A DNA stretch of 64,000 bases from the NCBI GenBank assembly GCA_027886175.1, contig JAJNNQ010000013.1, forward strand, positions 5,041,501 through 5,105,500. The letters are read 5' to 3'. Every line of letters starts with the position of its first letter. Within the stretch, counting starts at the first letter, position 1. The notes under the pieces are model-generated. The model worked only from the letters and a program-made list of their open reading frames with translations, was not told where the DNA came from and made no database searches. Positions 25,727 through 40,792 of the stretch are shown piece after piece. The DNA comes from Phylloscopus collybita (taxonomy: Eukaryota > Chordata > Aves > Passeriformes > Phylloscopidae). The translations under genes and the position numbers were made by a program.

Positions 25727-27144
25727 AATCATAGGAAAGAGGCGTTGAAGTCAGAGGATGGGAATGCAGATGTCATGTTACTGCACATAATAGTCACATC
25801 CACAAAGGAATTTTGTGCCAAGCTCTCAATGTGTGCAACATGGAGTTTTTTCTTTATACAGAACATTTGGGCTAACAGGAGATTTCAGAGAAGTATAATC
25901 TAGATGTCCTTCAAAAAACTGGGCTGCTCAAAGTCCGTAAGTTCCTGTGTTCTTCCATGGTGGTGACTGGCTGACTATTCCAGGGGATATGGTCTTAATC
26001 CTTAAGACAGCCTACTTTCTTGCTGCTACATGCTACTGGAGGGGTGGAGGGAGAAGATGTATTTGTTCTGTTCTATGGAGAAGTACAAATTCCTCGGAAA
26101 ACCTTGTGACCTTCACCACATCAGTGTCTGAAGCACAAGAAAGGGTGATCTTCACAACTGAAGAAATTACGAAGCAACATTCATTAACAGCATTCTGACA
26201 GAGCCGGGTAAATTTGCTCATGCACTGGTCTGTCTTCAGCTAATGTAGACGACACCTTAAAACATGAAATTTCATTTGAAATGAATGCATGTAAGTAGGA
26301 GTTGGTACAAAGGAGTGAGACAGCAGCATTATTTCTCAGAGTGAAACATGATAACTGAGGGTTTATGAGTACTCAAACCATAAAGACTTTTTAGTTTATA
26401 ACACTAATTAGAGAGGCTTATTACAGTAAAAATAAAGAATTCTGGAGAAGACAATCAATACATGGAGACAAATGCATGTTCACCACATATTAAAAATCAC
26501 TGTCCAAGTCCCCTGCTCATCAGATTTGACTTTGTACCTGTAAACTAGAAATAACTTTGGCTGAAGAAGTAGCTATGGGTGGTGTCCATCCTCACTCCCT
26601 AGCCTGGAAGCTGAGGAATACATAAATTAACATGAAGCTTCCTTTCCCTGAAGGTTTTGTTTAATTTTAGAAGTGTCAGGAAAATGTTAACATTACATTT
26701 TGTTACATATTTTCCAGCAGCATGTGGCATATGCCGAGAAGGGAAATAACAGTGTTTGTCATTATAACTTCACAGCCAAGGAGGAAGAAAAAAAAAAGGA
26801 ACCTAATGAAACCTGTAATTCATAGATCTACTAAGTGCTGTTCTCTGCTACCCAAATTAGATCTAATAGTTTAAGATGAATACAAGGTTCTTTCTCTTCT
26901 TCTCCAAACTACTAATTTATTAGAAACCAGGATAAAATAGTTTTCATCCAGGGAGTCTACATGTGAAAAATTTCACTTATCAAATTGGGAAAAAAACTCT
27001 AGCAACTGATTTGTAATCTTCAAATAAATCCTCATTTACACAACTTTTAAGTTTAAAAAGCTAAGTGATAAAATCAGTAACTGAAACAGGATGTAGGAGT
27101 AAGAGAGGTAGACAAAAGACATTTAAATATTTACAGATTCAAAA

Positions 27145-27173
27145 TTTCACTGAGTGAAATTCACTAAGTGAAA
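27145..27173. repeat. Clustered short palindromes
   Basis: Two adjacent short inverted repeats of the form TTCACT-N-AGTGAA lie back to back, the first reading TTTCACTGAGTGAAA. Together they make a near-symmetric 29-bp block. Its function is unknown. Confidence 0.6.
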
Positions 27174-30100
27174 AACTATTTCCTATCCAGCTCAAGTGCC
27201 ACTCATAACTCTCCTGCATAACAGAAATAAAATTAAGGAGACATTTGCATGTGTATTGACTGTAAATGAAGAAGTAAACAACGCCTCCTGGGTTTTCTCC
27301 CTTTGCCTAGAACATTAAGAAATATCTGTATTTATTTAATTTTCTTTCAGTTTCATCAGAACAGACACTGGGCTTAATCTGAGCATTCAGTTTTGACAAG
27401 ATGTCACTTCATGTTTCTTCCCCCAGCTACCTTAAGCCAGTGCCTCCCTTGCAGCAATGCTGTGTCTAAGTTGCTAAAATATTTGGTCCTTACTTTGCTT
27501 CCTCTTATGGTCCGCATCCAATATAGAGAAATATTGCAGAAGAAACTAACATGGTGCTTGTAACATAAATTACTGCAAAGCTTAAGTTTCAACACTTTCT
27601 AAGGTAAAAGAGAGATAAAACTGTAAATTTTCCTGACTCATAGCAAAGCTGGTTGCTCCAATTAAGAGTTCTTTATGTTGAAATGGATAAGAAGAATAAT
27701 ATTGCAGGCCAAGAAATGGCTTATTATCTGTCCTTCTGTTTTCCATCAAGATTAGTAGTAAGTCTGACTGAGTTAAAGAGTGCATTGTCCATAATTTCTC
27801 CTGGATAACTGCATTACAGTCATTGGGGTTTTGCCAGAGAAAGAGCACCAGTTTTCCACAAATACGGATGTTTCCACAAAAACATTATGTCTTGAAAGAA
27901 GGTAAGTAAAATTCAAATCTAAACCAGCTTGTTCTGCTTTGGTTAGACCAGGTTGTCTGTAAAGAGCATCACTTCCATTTCCTCCCAACGACAGAGTACA
28001 GCAGTACTGGAAACTGAATCCAACACTCAGCTGGCATGGCAAGAAACACTCCGAGTCAGAGAGCTCTTTCCTTCCCATACCATTACATGCTTTATTTTTC
28101 TACAAACACACTTTGGTATTTAATAAATACAGAGGTGTTAATGCCTTAAGAGTATCAAAACAAAGTATCAGACTCTGCACAATGGTCTCTCACATTTTTT
28201 CTTTACTCTCGTTTCCTTCCTTAAGCCACCTGGCTATCCATATTCGGAACACTAGAGCAGACAGGTATTGACAACTACTACAGAAGTGCCAGAGATTCCA
28301 ACTGGTAGTAAAGTTTTTCAGATGTAGATATTGTTGACTACTCAGAACACCCCTGACTTCTACAAATGTTGAGATTTCAGTGCTCTTGTATTTGAGAAGC
28401 ACCTTCCCTTGCAAGCACCTTATGTATGTGGATGTGACTTGCACCAGGTGTGTCCCTGCCCTGTGACTGGGGCACAGCCCTGGGCACCAAGAGGGAACAC
28501 AACACAGCCCAAAGGAGCAGCATCGGCAGCCAGCTGGTGCTGAGAATGTCACCAGATACATTCAGCCCTGCTGCTGGGTCTCTCTCAAGAGGATCTGCCT
28601 GGCAAGTCCCTGACCCACCAGCACAGCATCAGAGTGATACACTTGCTGTTGAAACAGAAAATACAAGGAAACCAGTTTTGTAGGAAGACTGGGGATTGAG
28701 GCACAAAGCCAGTATGGGGAAGTTCTTGCCAATCCTTAGGCCTTCAACATAGAACCATTAAATTGCAGCATTTATGAAATCCAAATTAATAGCTAAGGGA
28801 AATAAAGAAAACACTGTTATTAGCAAGGCCAACATCCTAGGGCCTCTATTTCTTCTCAGTAAAGCAGCTGCTTAGATGCTCTGCCGAGCTTTCCACAGAA
28901 TAACTCCAATGGATGCAGAAACTAAAAACATGACCTTTCTCAGGCTTTCCAGCAGAATTTTCCATGAATTTCGATTTAGACATCACTAGGCTCATTGCTG
29001 AAAAGATATTAGCCATAAAGACAGTACAGTATTGGTATTACCATGAAACAGAAGGGCAAAAATAAGTTTTCCTTGGAGTCATATGAGGAAAGGGGAAGAG
29101 GGGGGAACCAAAAGACTGAAAACCAGGACATCCTGTAATTGTATCTAGAGGATTGAAGAAAGAAAACAATTTGGAAAAGAAACTCTAATCCCATCATGAT
29201 CACTCTCTCATAGAAGCCAGAGAAATTGCCTTCTGTAAAAATAAACAGAAATGAACATTTCAGTATTTACCATAAATGCCAGCATATTGAAGAAACAACT
29301 TTAATTTTGTAAAAACTGAAAGGATAAGTAATAAGTTGGCAGGGTTGCTTAGACATTTGTGAACTCTCATAAATATTACCTACCACAAGTCTAAATCACT
29401 GCCAGCTCTGGCTTATGTTAGCCTATTTTAATACCTTACAAACTCCTCTGCCAGGGGATAACTGACCTTTGAAAGATTATCTTCCTAGTGTGCACAAGAT
29501 AGTGTCAAATAAATGGTTATCAGTTCTCAGAGAATTCTAATCTTTTGGATAGACCATTACCTCAAATCATGATTTATTAGGTATTTAAGAGCTTTTTACA
29601 CTGATGAAAACTCAACATAAAACTAAATATTGCAGAGCAGTAAACCTTGCAATTAAACCACTGCCCAAAGAATAGGTGAGCAACCATTAGATTTACCACA
29701 GCTTTACTATGGATTACTGAGAATAATTAACCTGTGTAATGGCAGGTTCCACTTTCCAGTTGGATTCTGATATTTGCTAAGATGACTCACTCATTCACAC
29801 ACAAGAAAAATCTATATGGATTTATATATGCATTGCACCCCCACTGAGTTAGATTAGATTTAATTAGTATGATAGAATTTTAGAATCTTTCTGAATTTTC
29901 AAACTATATATCGGTATACCTGAACTGGATGACAAAGAAAACAAAACCCAAAACCAAGGCAAGCACACATAAAGTGCATGGTTTAAGACCAGTGTGCACC
30001 AGGTAGCAGGACACATGATTTAACACAAACACTAGATATAATGACAGTATAAAAAGGGCTCGCTGCTGTTTTATTTTTTCTGCTAGAGGAAGGAAAAAAC

Positions 30101-33100
30101 ACTAACTTTAAACAAGAAAATGCCTGAATTGCTTTCATTCTGTTGAGGGGGATAAAGAATAACAATAATACCAGTCAAATATGAAGATCTAATTTTCTTC
30201 CTGAAGCCATATGGTGAAGTGAAAAAGAAGGCTAAGCCCCATATATGTTCCCCCATCTGCAGCAGAGGCCAGTGGCAAATGCAGGAATTACACAGCAATC
30301 GTTGTGTCCACTTTGATTTCTGCAGGGAGAGGAGTGAACACACAGAACAGAACAAATCCACAGCTTCTCTGAAGGTCAGCTGAATCTGCCAGGTCTAATA
30401 AACACAAGAGAGTCTCTCCTCCTATTTCTGAGAAGCCCTTAGCTCTGCAGATGCGTGCAGCCACAGGATTCATTAGGTCTTCGGATCTGCGTGTCTTTCC
30501 ACAGTAGCACTTCTCCTTGGTCCCCTTCTGAATTACTAAATGCCAGAGTTAAACAAGACAGGGATAGGGGTGGCATAATGCCCTTTTGTTTTTCAGGGGA
30601 AATATTCTTTTAGGTTTATGGAGGGGTTTTATTGTTTCCAGTTGAAGGGAAGGGTAAAATTGGTCCAACCCCAGAAATCAGATGGCCACGGCTTAAAATT
30701 TCAATGCGAAAGGAATAAAGGCTTGAATTGCAATGAGGGTTGAAAGTAGTACAGTAATAAAAATAAAAGTAATAAAATGAAATAAAATAATAGAGTAAAA
30801 AAAAAATAGTTCTATATACTATTATTTACTCTGATGCAATTCCAGAATGGAGGGAAAGAAGAAATAAAAAAGAAAAATCAGCCACACAGTATTATCTAAT
30901 ATTAGAAATTTACTATCCCAATTTCCAATCTCACTGTTAAGATAAGCTTTTGATTTCCCATATCCTGCAAGAATAACAGTGTAGGCATTGCCTCATATTT
31001 CTAGAGTCCTAATGAAATGAGTTTCAGATTGCCTGAATTTAGATATGAGACATGTTGCTTTATTAAGATTTTAAAACAAATAGTCTAAAAACATCACTTA
31101 AAAGTACAGGCCCAAACAAATTCCAGAGTAATTCACTTTAAATACATACTTCCTGCTTTCATACTACACAACTGGGACAACAGAGTGCTCCATTTTCTCA
31201 TTTAGAAGCTGAGTCTCTGTCATAAAGATGCTTTCCTGTTGGTAACCAGGATCTTCCAGAAGATGCAAGCAGTTGTCCAAAAACAACTTTAAAAACCTAT
31301 GTTTCTAGAATAATAAGTATCACTTTTGTTATTCTTATTCCCACTGCAACATTTACATTCAACTGCAGGCTGCAGCATAACAAAACTGAAGGACTTTTGA
31401 ACTGTAATAAGAAAAAAAAAATCATTAAAGCAAATACTGTGGTTTACTCTTGCTCTGTTCTTACCAAGAGGAGTTTAATATGTCAGGAGTTAAATACCTG
31501 ACTCCAAAGAAACAAAGATCCCTTTGCTTTTTGTCCCCTCCTTATCAGCAAGAAAGGAATATTATGTCTTTATTTTGAAGGGATGCTATAAGCTAGATCT
31601 GTGAAATATTTGTGGGAGGTTACAGCAGAGAGCTAGAACAGCAAACAAACAGAAAATGTCTGCAGATAAGAAGGACCAGAGAAAAAAGCCTGACCTACAG
31701 TTTTAGCTGAATGTTAACACTTGAAGCTTGATCCTTTCCACGTGGTTATCATTTGTCCTGTTTGAAAAATGAAACACTCCTTTGCTTCATCTCTCATTGA
31801 GGGTGAAACAGAAATCATTTCTGTACACAGGGCCAGAGTCCCAACCAGACCCTTCCATCAGTGATTACTACGTTTTCTTGCCGCTGATGAAACAGGATCA
31901 GTAATTTCCTCAATTCCATCAAACCTGAGTGGAATACAGATGTTTTTAAAAACCTTTAGATTTCCTCATTCTGTAATAAATAAATAACACTGCTTCATAT
32001 AATATATTACATCACAACTTCATGCTGTTCCACTAAGCAGTAATCTTGGAAAGTGAAAGTCTCAGCTGGACTGGATACTACACCACCCCTTGAAAAAGGT
32101 GCAGCAATGTCTCCCCAGCTTTCCAGCCTTCCCCTCCAGCCACAAAAAGAAGCTGCACACCTCTCCACGTGGAAAGGAACACCTTTCCACACCAGAAGAG
32201 ATCCCTCCTCAGTAGCACCCCTTGTCTCAAGGGTCATTTCTGCTCCAGAGACAGGAGACAGCCTGATCACCTTCCCCTTTAGCTCAGCAGCCCAACACTT
32301 CCCGCGCACATCCAGGTGCACCTCAAAGCTTGGCTGCTCCTACCAGCTCTACCAACCCAACTAGTGAGGCATAACCTTTGCCCACAAACCTTGTCTTTCC
32401 TCCTCATGGCATTAAACACATTTTGTAAAAAACTGTTTCGTTCTTCCAAAACTTTTTTTTTTTGTTAAGTTAATTAAAATGGTATTTTTTTTTCCAAAAC
32501 ATGGCATAGCCCTTTACTAGCCACTGTGGGGAAAATTAGCTCTACCCTAGTCAAAACCAGCACACCAACACACAACAACAAAAATTTTCACAGAATGCCA
32601 TAATTTACTTTTTCTGGAAAGATAAAACACATTTAGAGCTTTGTGAAGCTATTTGTCCAATTTCAACATGTTAATAATATTTAAAGTTACCAGCCCAGTT
32701 CTCTGTTTTAGCAGATATAAAGCTCTCTCCTTTTTCCAAACACTGCAGAGAGTTTTCCTAGCAGGCTATGAAAAGTCTTATTTTGAAGAAATGTTGGCTG
32801 TACGGGTCAGGAAATAATTTCTTTAGGCAAGTTCCAAAGTACAGCAGAACTGAGATGCTTTGAAAGCCGGTCTGCCAGTCAACTTTGTCCCACTTTGAAA
32901 ACAAAAGCAATTCTTTAGAAAGCACATTCTTAAAGATGTTAATCCTTTAAAAAGAAACAATTCCTAAATAATCTGCACTATAAAAGCAAGCAGAGCCTAA
33001 AGGAGTGTTTCTGAATGGTTTACATAGCTATTTGAATAGGTTGCTTCTAAAATATACACAATATGCAAATAATTATCACAGAGCTGTAACATATGAAAAA

Positions 33101-36100
33101 ACATCTTTTATTCTGTTTTCTTGGACATGTAAGTGAGCAACGCTTACTTTGTATTCAGGAAATGTAGACAAGAATGACATAATCAACTCAGAAATAGAAT
33201 ATTTGGCAAACAAAGATCAAATTTTTTACCTAAAAAACTGCAAGCTTATTTGCTACTAAAAAGCCCACCAAAACCACAAATTAATTCATTACAAATATTA
33301 AGGAGGAAGCTGATGGGATCTCCTGATGTTCTAACTGCATAATAACCCCTGAATGCCGAGTGTTCAACACAGAACTCATGTTCCACATTCAGTTACACTC
33401 CCAGAACTTTCACTATGGTATGGTAAGTAACCTCTGAATCACCTGGAACAGTCCCTGATTACTACATCAGCCACATTAACTTCAACATATCCTACCCATT
33501 TACAAAGTGTTTCTCAGGATCTCAAAGATAAACAAGATCATTTTAGCTGTTTATAATATGTTCTATAAGACCAGAGTCAGAAAACCCAGTATTTCCTTAA
33601 AATATGAAAATATAAATAATTAGTGCTGAAAAAGCAGAGGTAAGAACAGATGAAAATGACTATTTTCATCTTTAAGCTTTTATCTCAAATTCAGGATACA
33701 CCCTATAGCATTATTGAAGTGACAACAAAAATAAATGCACCATTATTTTTGTTGTGGTGCAGCTCTTCCTGATACAAAAGGTCTGAAAGACCAGAGTGAA
33801 AGACATTCTCACAGATAAAATTGCAGGAGCAGGAGCCATCCAAAGCAGCTGCCTTCCCCAGAACTGCTCAAAGGAAGACAGTACATGTAGCTGGAAGGAC
33901 AAATCAGTGAAAGCGAGACCTCACTTCTGTGGCTAGATGGGTTTCTGATTTTGTTTGGGGTTTTTTGTTGCCTTTTGTTTAAGAAGCCTTGTGTCTCATA
34001 AAAAAAAAATATTATGCAACACTCTGAAGTGACCTGTGAAGGCTGTCTTAGAATGAGTGACTTATCGCACAAATTTAATACCCAAAGAGACAAGGGAGAT
34101 GGATGGAGTGATTTAATTCCAAGATCAAAACCTCCTGACATTTATTTGGCTTAGACCTTTGGAAGGGCCATGGAGAGCTTCCCTTCCCTCCCTGTTCTGG
34201 TGGAGGGGGATGTTACTACACCAGAGATACAATCCTGACTGCTTTCTACGAAGAACACATTGCTCCCTTGCATGAGAACACAAAAAACCTATCCCTTTAA
34301 CTGTAGGGATCAGAAAGTAATGTATGACTCAGAGTATCCCAAATCTTCACACCACAGCTTTAAAATGTGACCAAGATGGAAGACACTCAGTGATACTCTT
34401 TCACAGTGTATGCACAGATGGCAGTGAGTCCCAGTCTCTCAATGCAGCCTTAAGGATAAAATATTACATTTACTAATATTTTCAAAGAACTTCCTCCTGC
34501 AATATTAACCAACTTTTTGTTTTGTTTGGTTTTGCTTTTTGTTTTAAACAGGCTTATGCAAACTCTGTTTAACCAAAAAATGAAGACAGGAAACTAGTTT
34601 CAAGTCTTACTACTTGGCTCAAGTTGCAACAGGAATCCAGCTTCGTGAAAAAGTCCACTGCCATATATTCCTACTCCACAACACACAAGCTATGTTCGCT
34701 CATGCCTCCATGCTGTTTGAGGGGAAAAGCCACCGACCAACTCCGACCACCAGATCATCCTCTGAGGATGTGACTGGAATGAGGACCCCTCTAACTACAA
34801 AATACCAGTTCCCATGATGTGATGCTTCCTGAAATTCTCCCATAAAAGTGAGATTGGCATATACTTAATTTCTTCCAAAATACTAAGCTAGCCACATCCA
34901 GACAGCACCTAATAGAGAAACCATTCATCGTGGCAAACTGCTCTGGTACATGCAGTATTCTAATTTGACTAAAAAAAAACCCCAGAATAAGTCAAAATTT
35001 CCATTGTGGTTCACTTGTATGACAAAAGGCAGAACAGTATTGGAGTGTAACCCAAATTAATTAGTCTGAATTTCTGCTTACATATAGTATTATTTTTTTC
35101 TACAAGGGAAAAAGGAAAGGAGAAAGTCTGAAGGTTCCTTAATTTACCCTGGAACCGAACTCTGAAGTAGGTGCATAAAGCTTCCCAAAGAGACCACTAA
35201 CTTCATTGATATCAATATACTTGTTTCCACCCAACAAACTACAAGTTTAGATGGCAAGAGAAGAATGTTTTTTAATCTCTTTCTGAAGGGCTGCAATGGC
35301 TGACCTAGTTTCTATTTATTACAGCTTTGTGTTTGTGTGATGCCATTTACATCAGTGCTAGCTGGTTGCAGTACAGCACTCAAACTGCATCTTGTGCCAA
35401 ACCTAAGAACAGCACTATATTCTCCCTAAGAGAATACACACACAGAACAAATCCCTTATGCATTTTAGGATTATGTATAGAGTAGTACATCACAGAGAGA
35501 TAACTATCTGGAAGTAGAAGGGTTTTCTCTGAAGAGGCCTCTGCATACAGCCCTTTTCATTTGTAGCAGGAACAGCTTTCATTTCCTCCACAGTCTCCCT
35601 GGAACTCTGATGAATCAACAGTGAAGGTGGGAAGAACCTCTCCAACCAACCAGACTGAATGTACAATCAAACACACACTTTGTATTCAAAGCAATATTCT
35701 TAACTGAGTAATCACAAATAGAAATTAACTATTGCATCTGAACCTTTGGGCACAGTCAGAATTGGTAACTTCTAACAAGGGTATGTTCGCTTTTATGTCT
35801 GCCTAGGATGGACTCTGGTATCAGGCTGCATGGTGTTTAAAAGGTATAGTACAAAAAGCATTAGGACAAGTCAGCATTTTTTTTTCTAAATAAAGCATGG
35901 GAGCATGTTGTACTTCTAAGAACTATAGGGAGGAAGTAGGAAGTAGTACAAGCTCCTCAGTCATGGTTCCACTTTGAACTCTTAACATCTTTAAGGGATT
36001 TGCTAGTAGTTTTGTTCAAAGAAGAACACTTTTATCAAACAGCCTTCCTCTGTCTCAAAGCAGAGAGCTAACAGAAGAGATTTAGGTGTACTCGCATTGG

Positions 36101-36314
36101 TTTTTAGCACATTTTCTTATGCAGCACAGAGGTATTTTCCATACGAAACTCACAAGTCTGAAACAATACCCAATTATCATAATCTACTAAGACCTGCATT
36201 TCAAAATATTTTAGAAGTGGGTCTGGATTGCTACTTAGCCAGCAGGCTCTAACCAGCCCAAGGAGTCAGGAGTTGCAAAACCACTGACGGAAAAATTAAG
36301 TTACAGAGTGCAAT

Positions 36315-36329
36315 GCTGCCATCTGCTGA
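36315..36329 (-). promoter_or_regulatory. CTCF-like core motif
   Basis: On the minus strand the sequence reads TCAGCAGATGGCAGC. It differs from the usual CTCF core consensus (CCASYAGRKGGCRSY) at one outer base. Single motif matches are common by chance, so this is only a candidate architectural site in the gene-poor interval. Confidence 0.4.
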
Positions 36330-39300
36330 AAGTTACTTGTCCTAATGTTCTAATTGAGGTGCAGGCTTTTGAGCACTCAGAGCAGCTACTTACAAACGTT
36401 TAGTCTGAGAAATTTGAGGATGAGCAACCAATACTTTGGGATTTGTGCCTACAGATAAAATTTCAACTGTATTCAAGTACAGAATCTGTATTTCCCTCAA
36501 ATGGGATGGCCACCCAACTCTTGGTAATAATCGCTGTTTCCATTTGTTGTCTGCAGAGCTGCACCACAGCCTTGCAGAAGGTTCTATGTCCACAGCAGGC
36601 CCCAAAAGTAATGTTTCATTACTAGTGATAAATCTGGAACAGGACATCCAAGCTTGCAGCTTCCCTTAGCTATGCACAAGGCAAAGCTGCACATCAGGGT
36701 GGATACCTTTTCCTCCAGGAGACTGGGATGGTGTTCCAGGACTGCACTCAGAGGTTGCTGACTTTTTAGGAAACTCCAAGTCCACATTTTTCCTTGCTTT
36801 TTTATTTCTCCATATCTAGTCATGGAATAAAATTTTTTCCTTTCCAAGTGATGGATACAACCTTGTTGTAACTGCATAAACTCATCTCATTTGCTGAGAG
36901 ACAAGATTTTTCAGCTGTGGACCACATCAAAGTTTTTCACATAGCAGAAGTCACTAAAGAGGAAAAATAAATACCTCAGAACTGGTGTCAAAGTATCACA
37001 ATGTCATTTTCACTGTGACCTATTGTTAACCGTAGTAACTAAATTCAGGTGGGCATTCAGAGCTCTCCCATGGCCCAGGCTGTCGTGCACAACCACTACC
37101 CATGAAGCAGTCTGACATTCATGTTCTGTGCTCTGCTGCTTGATTAGCATGTCTCAGATAAGTGAGACAAAGTGTTGCACCAGGATAAACTCTTTAAAGT
37201 GCATGCCAGATATTTTTTTTCCATTTCACCAGTATAAATCTGAAATAACTCTGCTTAGCTGAGTGGCCACAGACCTCAATTTCTCTCAGTGTAGACAAAT
37301 CAAGCGTGGGAGCCACTGCACTGAGTTCTGTCTGTCATCCCTGGATTTACCAGATACAGATGCTTAACAGTAACAAACCTGATTTGTCCATGCCTTGCAC
37401 TGAAGCAAGAACAGAATTACAACATATCATTACTCAATGACAATAGTAGTTCATAATCACTTTGAACAGATTGTAAGAAATCTAATGGAGAACACTGTAG
37501 AGAAGAAATAGATCTCTTCTGTGCACAGGAGGACAAACTCATCAAATGATGAATGCTACACAGCCTCCCTCTTTGTTACTATCTCTCATTTCTTCAAAAC
37601 ATCCACTGGAAAAATTCAAGCCTCAATCATACCATCTAATTTGGTGCAGCTCCACAGTAATTATAATGGATTCATACTGCATCACTTACATTGATAAAAG
37701 GAAATTACCAGGAGATTCCAGAACCATTTTACTGGACTTAATTCCAAGCATAAACTTGTAAGTGCTCCATTGATGTCTGTCAGTTTGATTATGGTATAAA
37801 TCACACACCAAGGAATACTTTCAACCACATATTTCAAGACAGTTTTAGTTCTAGCAGTAGCACTAAGAAGAGGCAAAAGAGCCTTTGCTCAGAGATTTAA
37901 ACATCCATCCTTAGGTTCATTTTCTTACAAGATGAAGAAAGTGAAATTTTAAGAAAAAAATGTCACTCAAAAAGATGAGATGCAGTAAGCTGGCATTTTA
38001 CACTTTAGTTGATAACTTGTGAATGTTTACATCGTTTAACAGACACAAGATGAGAAGAGCTTATCAGTAAAACAAGACACAAAAACAGCAGGCGTGGGAA
38101 ACAGTCACAGGGACACTGAGCTACAGCAAAGACTCATTTAGTCAGAGCAGTTCATAAATACCCACTCAGCAAAGAATGAGCAAGAGGCATTTTTGCCACA
38201 TCAACGCTCATGTTTACAATTCCAAGCCAAGGAACAGTAAAGTCAGTAGATTTGATTACACAAGAGGCAGAAACAGCGCTTTATTTTTTTGTGCACAGTG
38301 AAATGGGCAACACGAGCTCAAAGCTGCAGCCACCAATACTACAGGACAAAGTTTGTAGGTCTGAAGTCACCTCAAGGTTTCCTGCAAACCACCACCACAG
38401 TTAGACTGATGCATGGTAACTTGAACTGACCACTAGCCAGGACTTCACAGACCATTGGTGTGGTCCATGAACATCAAGAAAATATCTGCAGAATCAAATG
38501 ATCACATGAGATCCAAGCACAGGATGAAGAGCACACAATGAATGGGAACATGAAAAGGCAGGGCCAAGTTCTCCTATGATTTCAATGGATGCAGTTCCAC
38601 TAACAGTGGTATTTTATTTTTTTAAACCTCCCACAGAAGCCAAGCCAGATGGCCAAATGCTGCTACTACTAATGCTGCTAATACCCCTGCAGGATTATTT
38701 ATTGAGTGAGACAGCTAAGACCAGCACTTTTCATAGTTAGTAATCACTAGCAGTTTTTTCCCCACTTTGTCTGTATCAGTTACAATTTTCTTTCAGGATA
38801 TGACTTGTTAGTCTCCAATGCCTATTGTTCACATCTTCTCTGAGATTATTACTTATCCAATGCAAGTACAATTGAATTTAGCTGTGTTGTTCTTATTTCA
38901 ACTGCATCCAAGCCACAACTGTTATTGGAAACTTCTGGTCTAAGTTACTTTCTGAACTGACCCTTAAACCCCAATTTCTAATATTGTCCAGCGGTCATTT
39001 AATGGAGTAAGTTACAGGAATTTTCACCCCATTATCCCATGGATGAGCTTCCTAAGAAAACAAACAACTTAATTAGTAGAAATACCCCATATAAAAATTA
39101 AATACAGTCCAATGTGTGTTTCAAATCAGCATTCACTGGAGACATCAAAGAACTGTAGTTTTCCAATTATAACACTACACAAGGAAGTGATCTGGATGCA
39201 ACAGCTCACCATGGGTCACATCTCATGAGTGCTGCCGGCTGTTTTCTTTAGGTCCTGGCTCCACAGGTCACACACCAGTAATACCCCATCCCAGTTCTGA

Positions 39301-39751
39301 AAAGTCTGGTATACAACAAGCCAAGTCAAGGCAATCTATGCTCTAAGAACAATTAAAAGACGTCCAAGCAAAGAATTTACCGTGCTAATGGTTCATTCTA
39401 TTTGCCTTCATTTACATCCCACTTGTGGAAGGGACATGGTGCTCCTTGTTCCAAATGAAGCAAATGGAAGCCAAATCACTCTTCCACAGTGCCAGCCATA
39501 CACATCTGTTAAAACTACTTTGGATACTCTTGTTTTTTTGTTTTTTTGAGGTTTTTTTACCAGAAGGTAAAAATGTTATCAAATGGCACATAGGAGTATT
39601 GCTTGGGTGGCTCTCTATGTACCAAGCACTGCTTTGTATCAGCAGCCAAAGTTACTTAGATAATAAATAAAATGCAAACGGAAAGCTCAGGAAAAAAAAT
39701 TAGCACAAAATTGTCTTCTTCCCGTGCATGATGCCTCTACCAATGACAAAG

Positions 39752-39795
<44 letters not shown>
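39752..39795. repeat. A(44) homopolymer
   Basis: Forty-four uninterrupted A residues, the longest A run in the window. An AATAAATAAA sequence lies about 90 bp upstream on the plus strand, as a retroposed transcript would have. However, no gene-like body or target duplication is visible. Confidence 0.9.
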
Positions 39796-39799
<4 letters not shown>

Positions 39800-40768
39800 A
39801 GAAGAAAGCTTTTAAAAGTCAAGTCACAGATATTTATTAGATGAAGGACCAAAGGAGCATTGTGCCCATTATATCCTCCCACCCAGCGGCCACAGAACAG
39901 AAAGTCCTCTCCAAAACGACGACTGCCAAATGCAGCAGCCTCACACGATTCACTGGTCAGTGTACACAAATACATACAAAGGAGATCATTATGCCCCTCT
40001 CACTTCAGGTGTCATCCAGGAAGATCATTTCCACAGTTTCAGCACTGGCCATTCCAAACTGCTGGTGTTCTTCCCAGCAATTGTATTTTGCGGTTGTACT
40101 TCCATTTCCTTTACCATGTATGCACAAGCAGGCCTCTTTTTGGTCTGAATTATTTACCCTATAATTTGTGCTTCTGTTTTCAACTAGTATTTACTGCTGA
40201 ATCATGCCAAAAATCACACATACTGAATATTGCAGTGGGTCATACTTTAAAGCCCCATAAATTTCCTGGTTTCCTTGTAGCCAGACATAAGCTTCCCATT
40301 ACTCTGGGCCAAACTTTATCCTCTTATGGAATACGAAGCAAATTCACAGAACTCGGTGAAAATGCACCCACTCTATGATACATTAATACTACATTTAAAA
40401 AACAGTCACTTCAGTCTTGATTCATTGACAGGTTGGCTTCCACTTTTGGAAGCATTCAGATGACAGAGGTTATTCCTCCAAGAACACTTCAAATACATTA
40501 CATTTGCAATAAGAGGTCTGTTTGCTAGATATCATTTACAACACCCAGATGCTTAGAATCAGGCAGGCAAACACCAACATCAGGCAGGCATCCCTAAACA
40601 GCTCTAAAACCTTGTCCAAGTGTTACAAGAATTCTGTCAAAGGGCTGCAGTTATTAGGAACCCACAGACAATTACCCTAGTTCTCTATGAAAGGTATTTG
40701 CCCTCAAACGCAGTAATACACAAGAGCACTCCTAGTACCCACAATGAAGCAAAAGTCTCCAATTCCAG

Positions 40769-40792
40769 AAAAAAAAAAAAAAAAAAAAAAAA
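40769..40792. repeat. A(24) homopolymer
   Basis: Twenty-four A residues in a row, with no recognisable element attached. Confidence 0.9.

Larger units (their letters stand above)
25194..36314. other. Gene-free AT-rich interval
   Basis: About 11 kb with no supportable gene. It holds the A(30) run at 25695-25724 and a small palindromic cluster at 27145-27173. Two locally GC-richer stretches (28440-28680 and 32050-32360) each hold ~80-120 codon frames open on both strands, which is expected of such composition and not evidence of genes. A simple AATAAA-like low-complexity stretch lies near 30755-30810. Confidence 0.45.

Noticed and set aside
32007..32364. About 104-codon frames open on both strands
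   Set aside because: Antisense pair over a GC-richer stretch, unlike any known protein. A common artefact.
39860..40378. 172-codon open frame after the A(44) run
   Set aside because: No recognisable domain, overlapping frames on the same DNA are also open, and no gene structure is visible.
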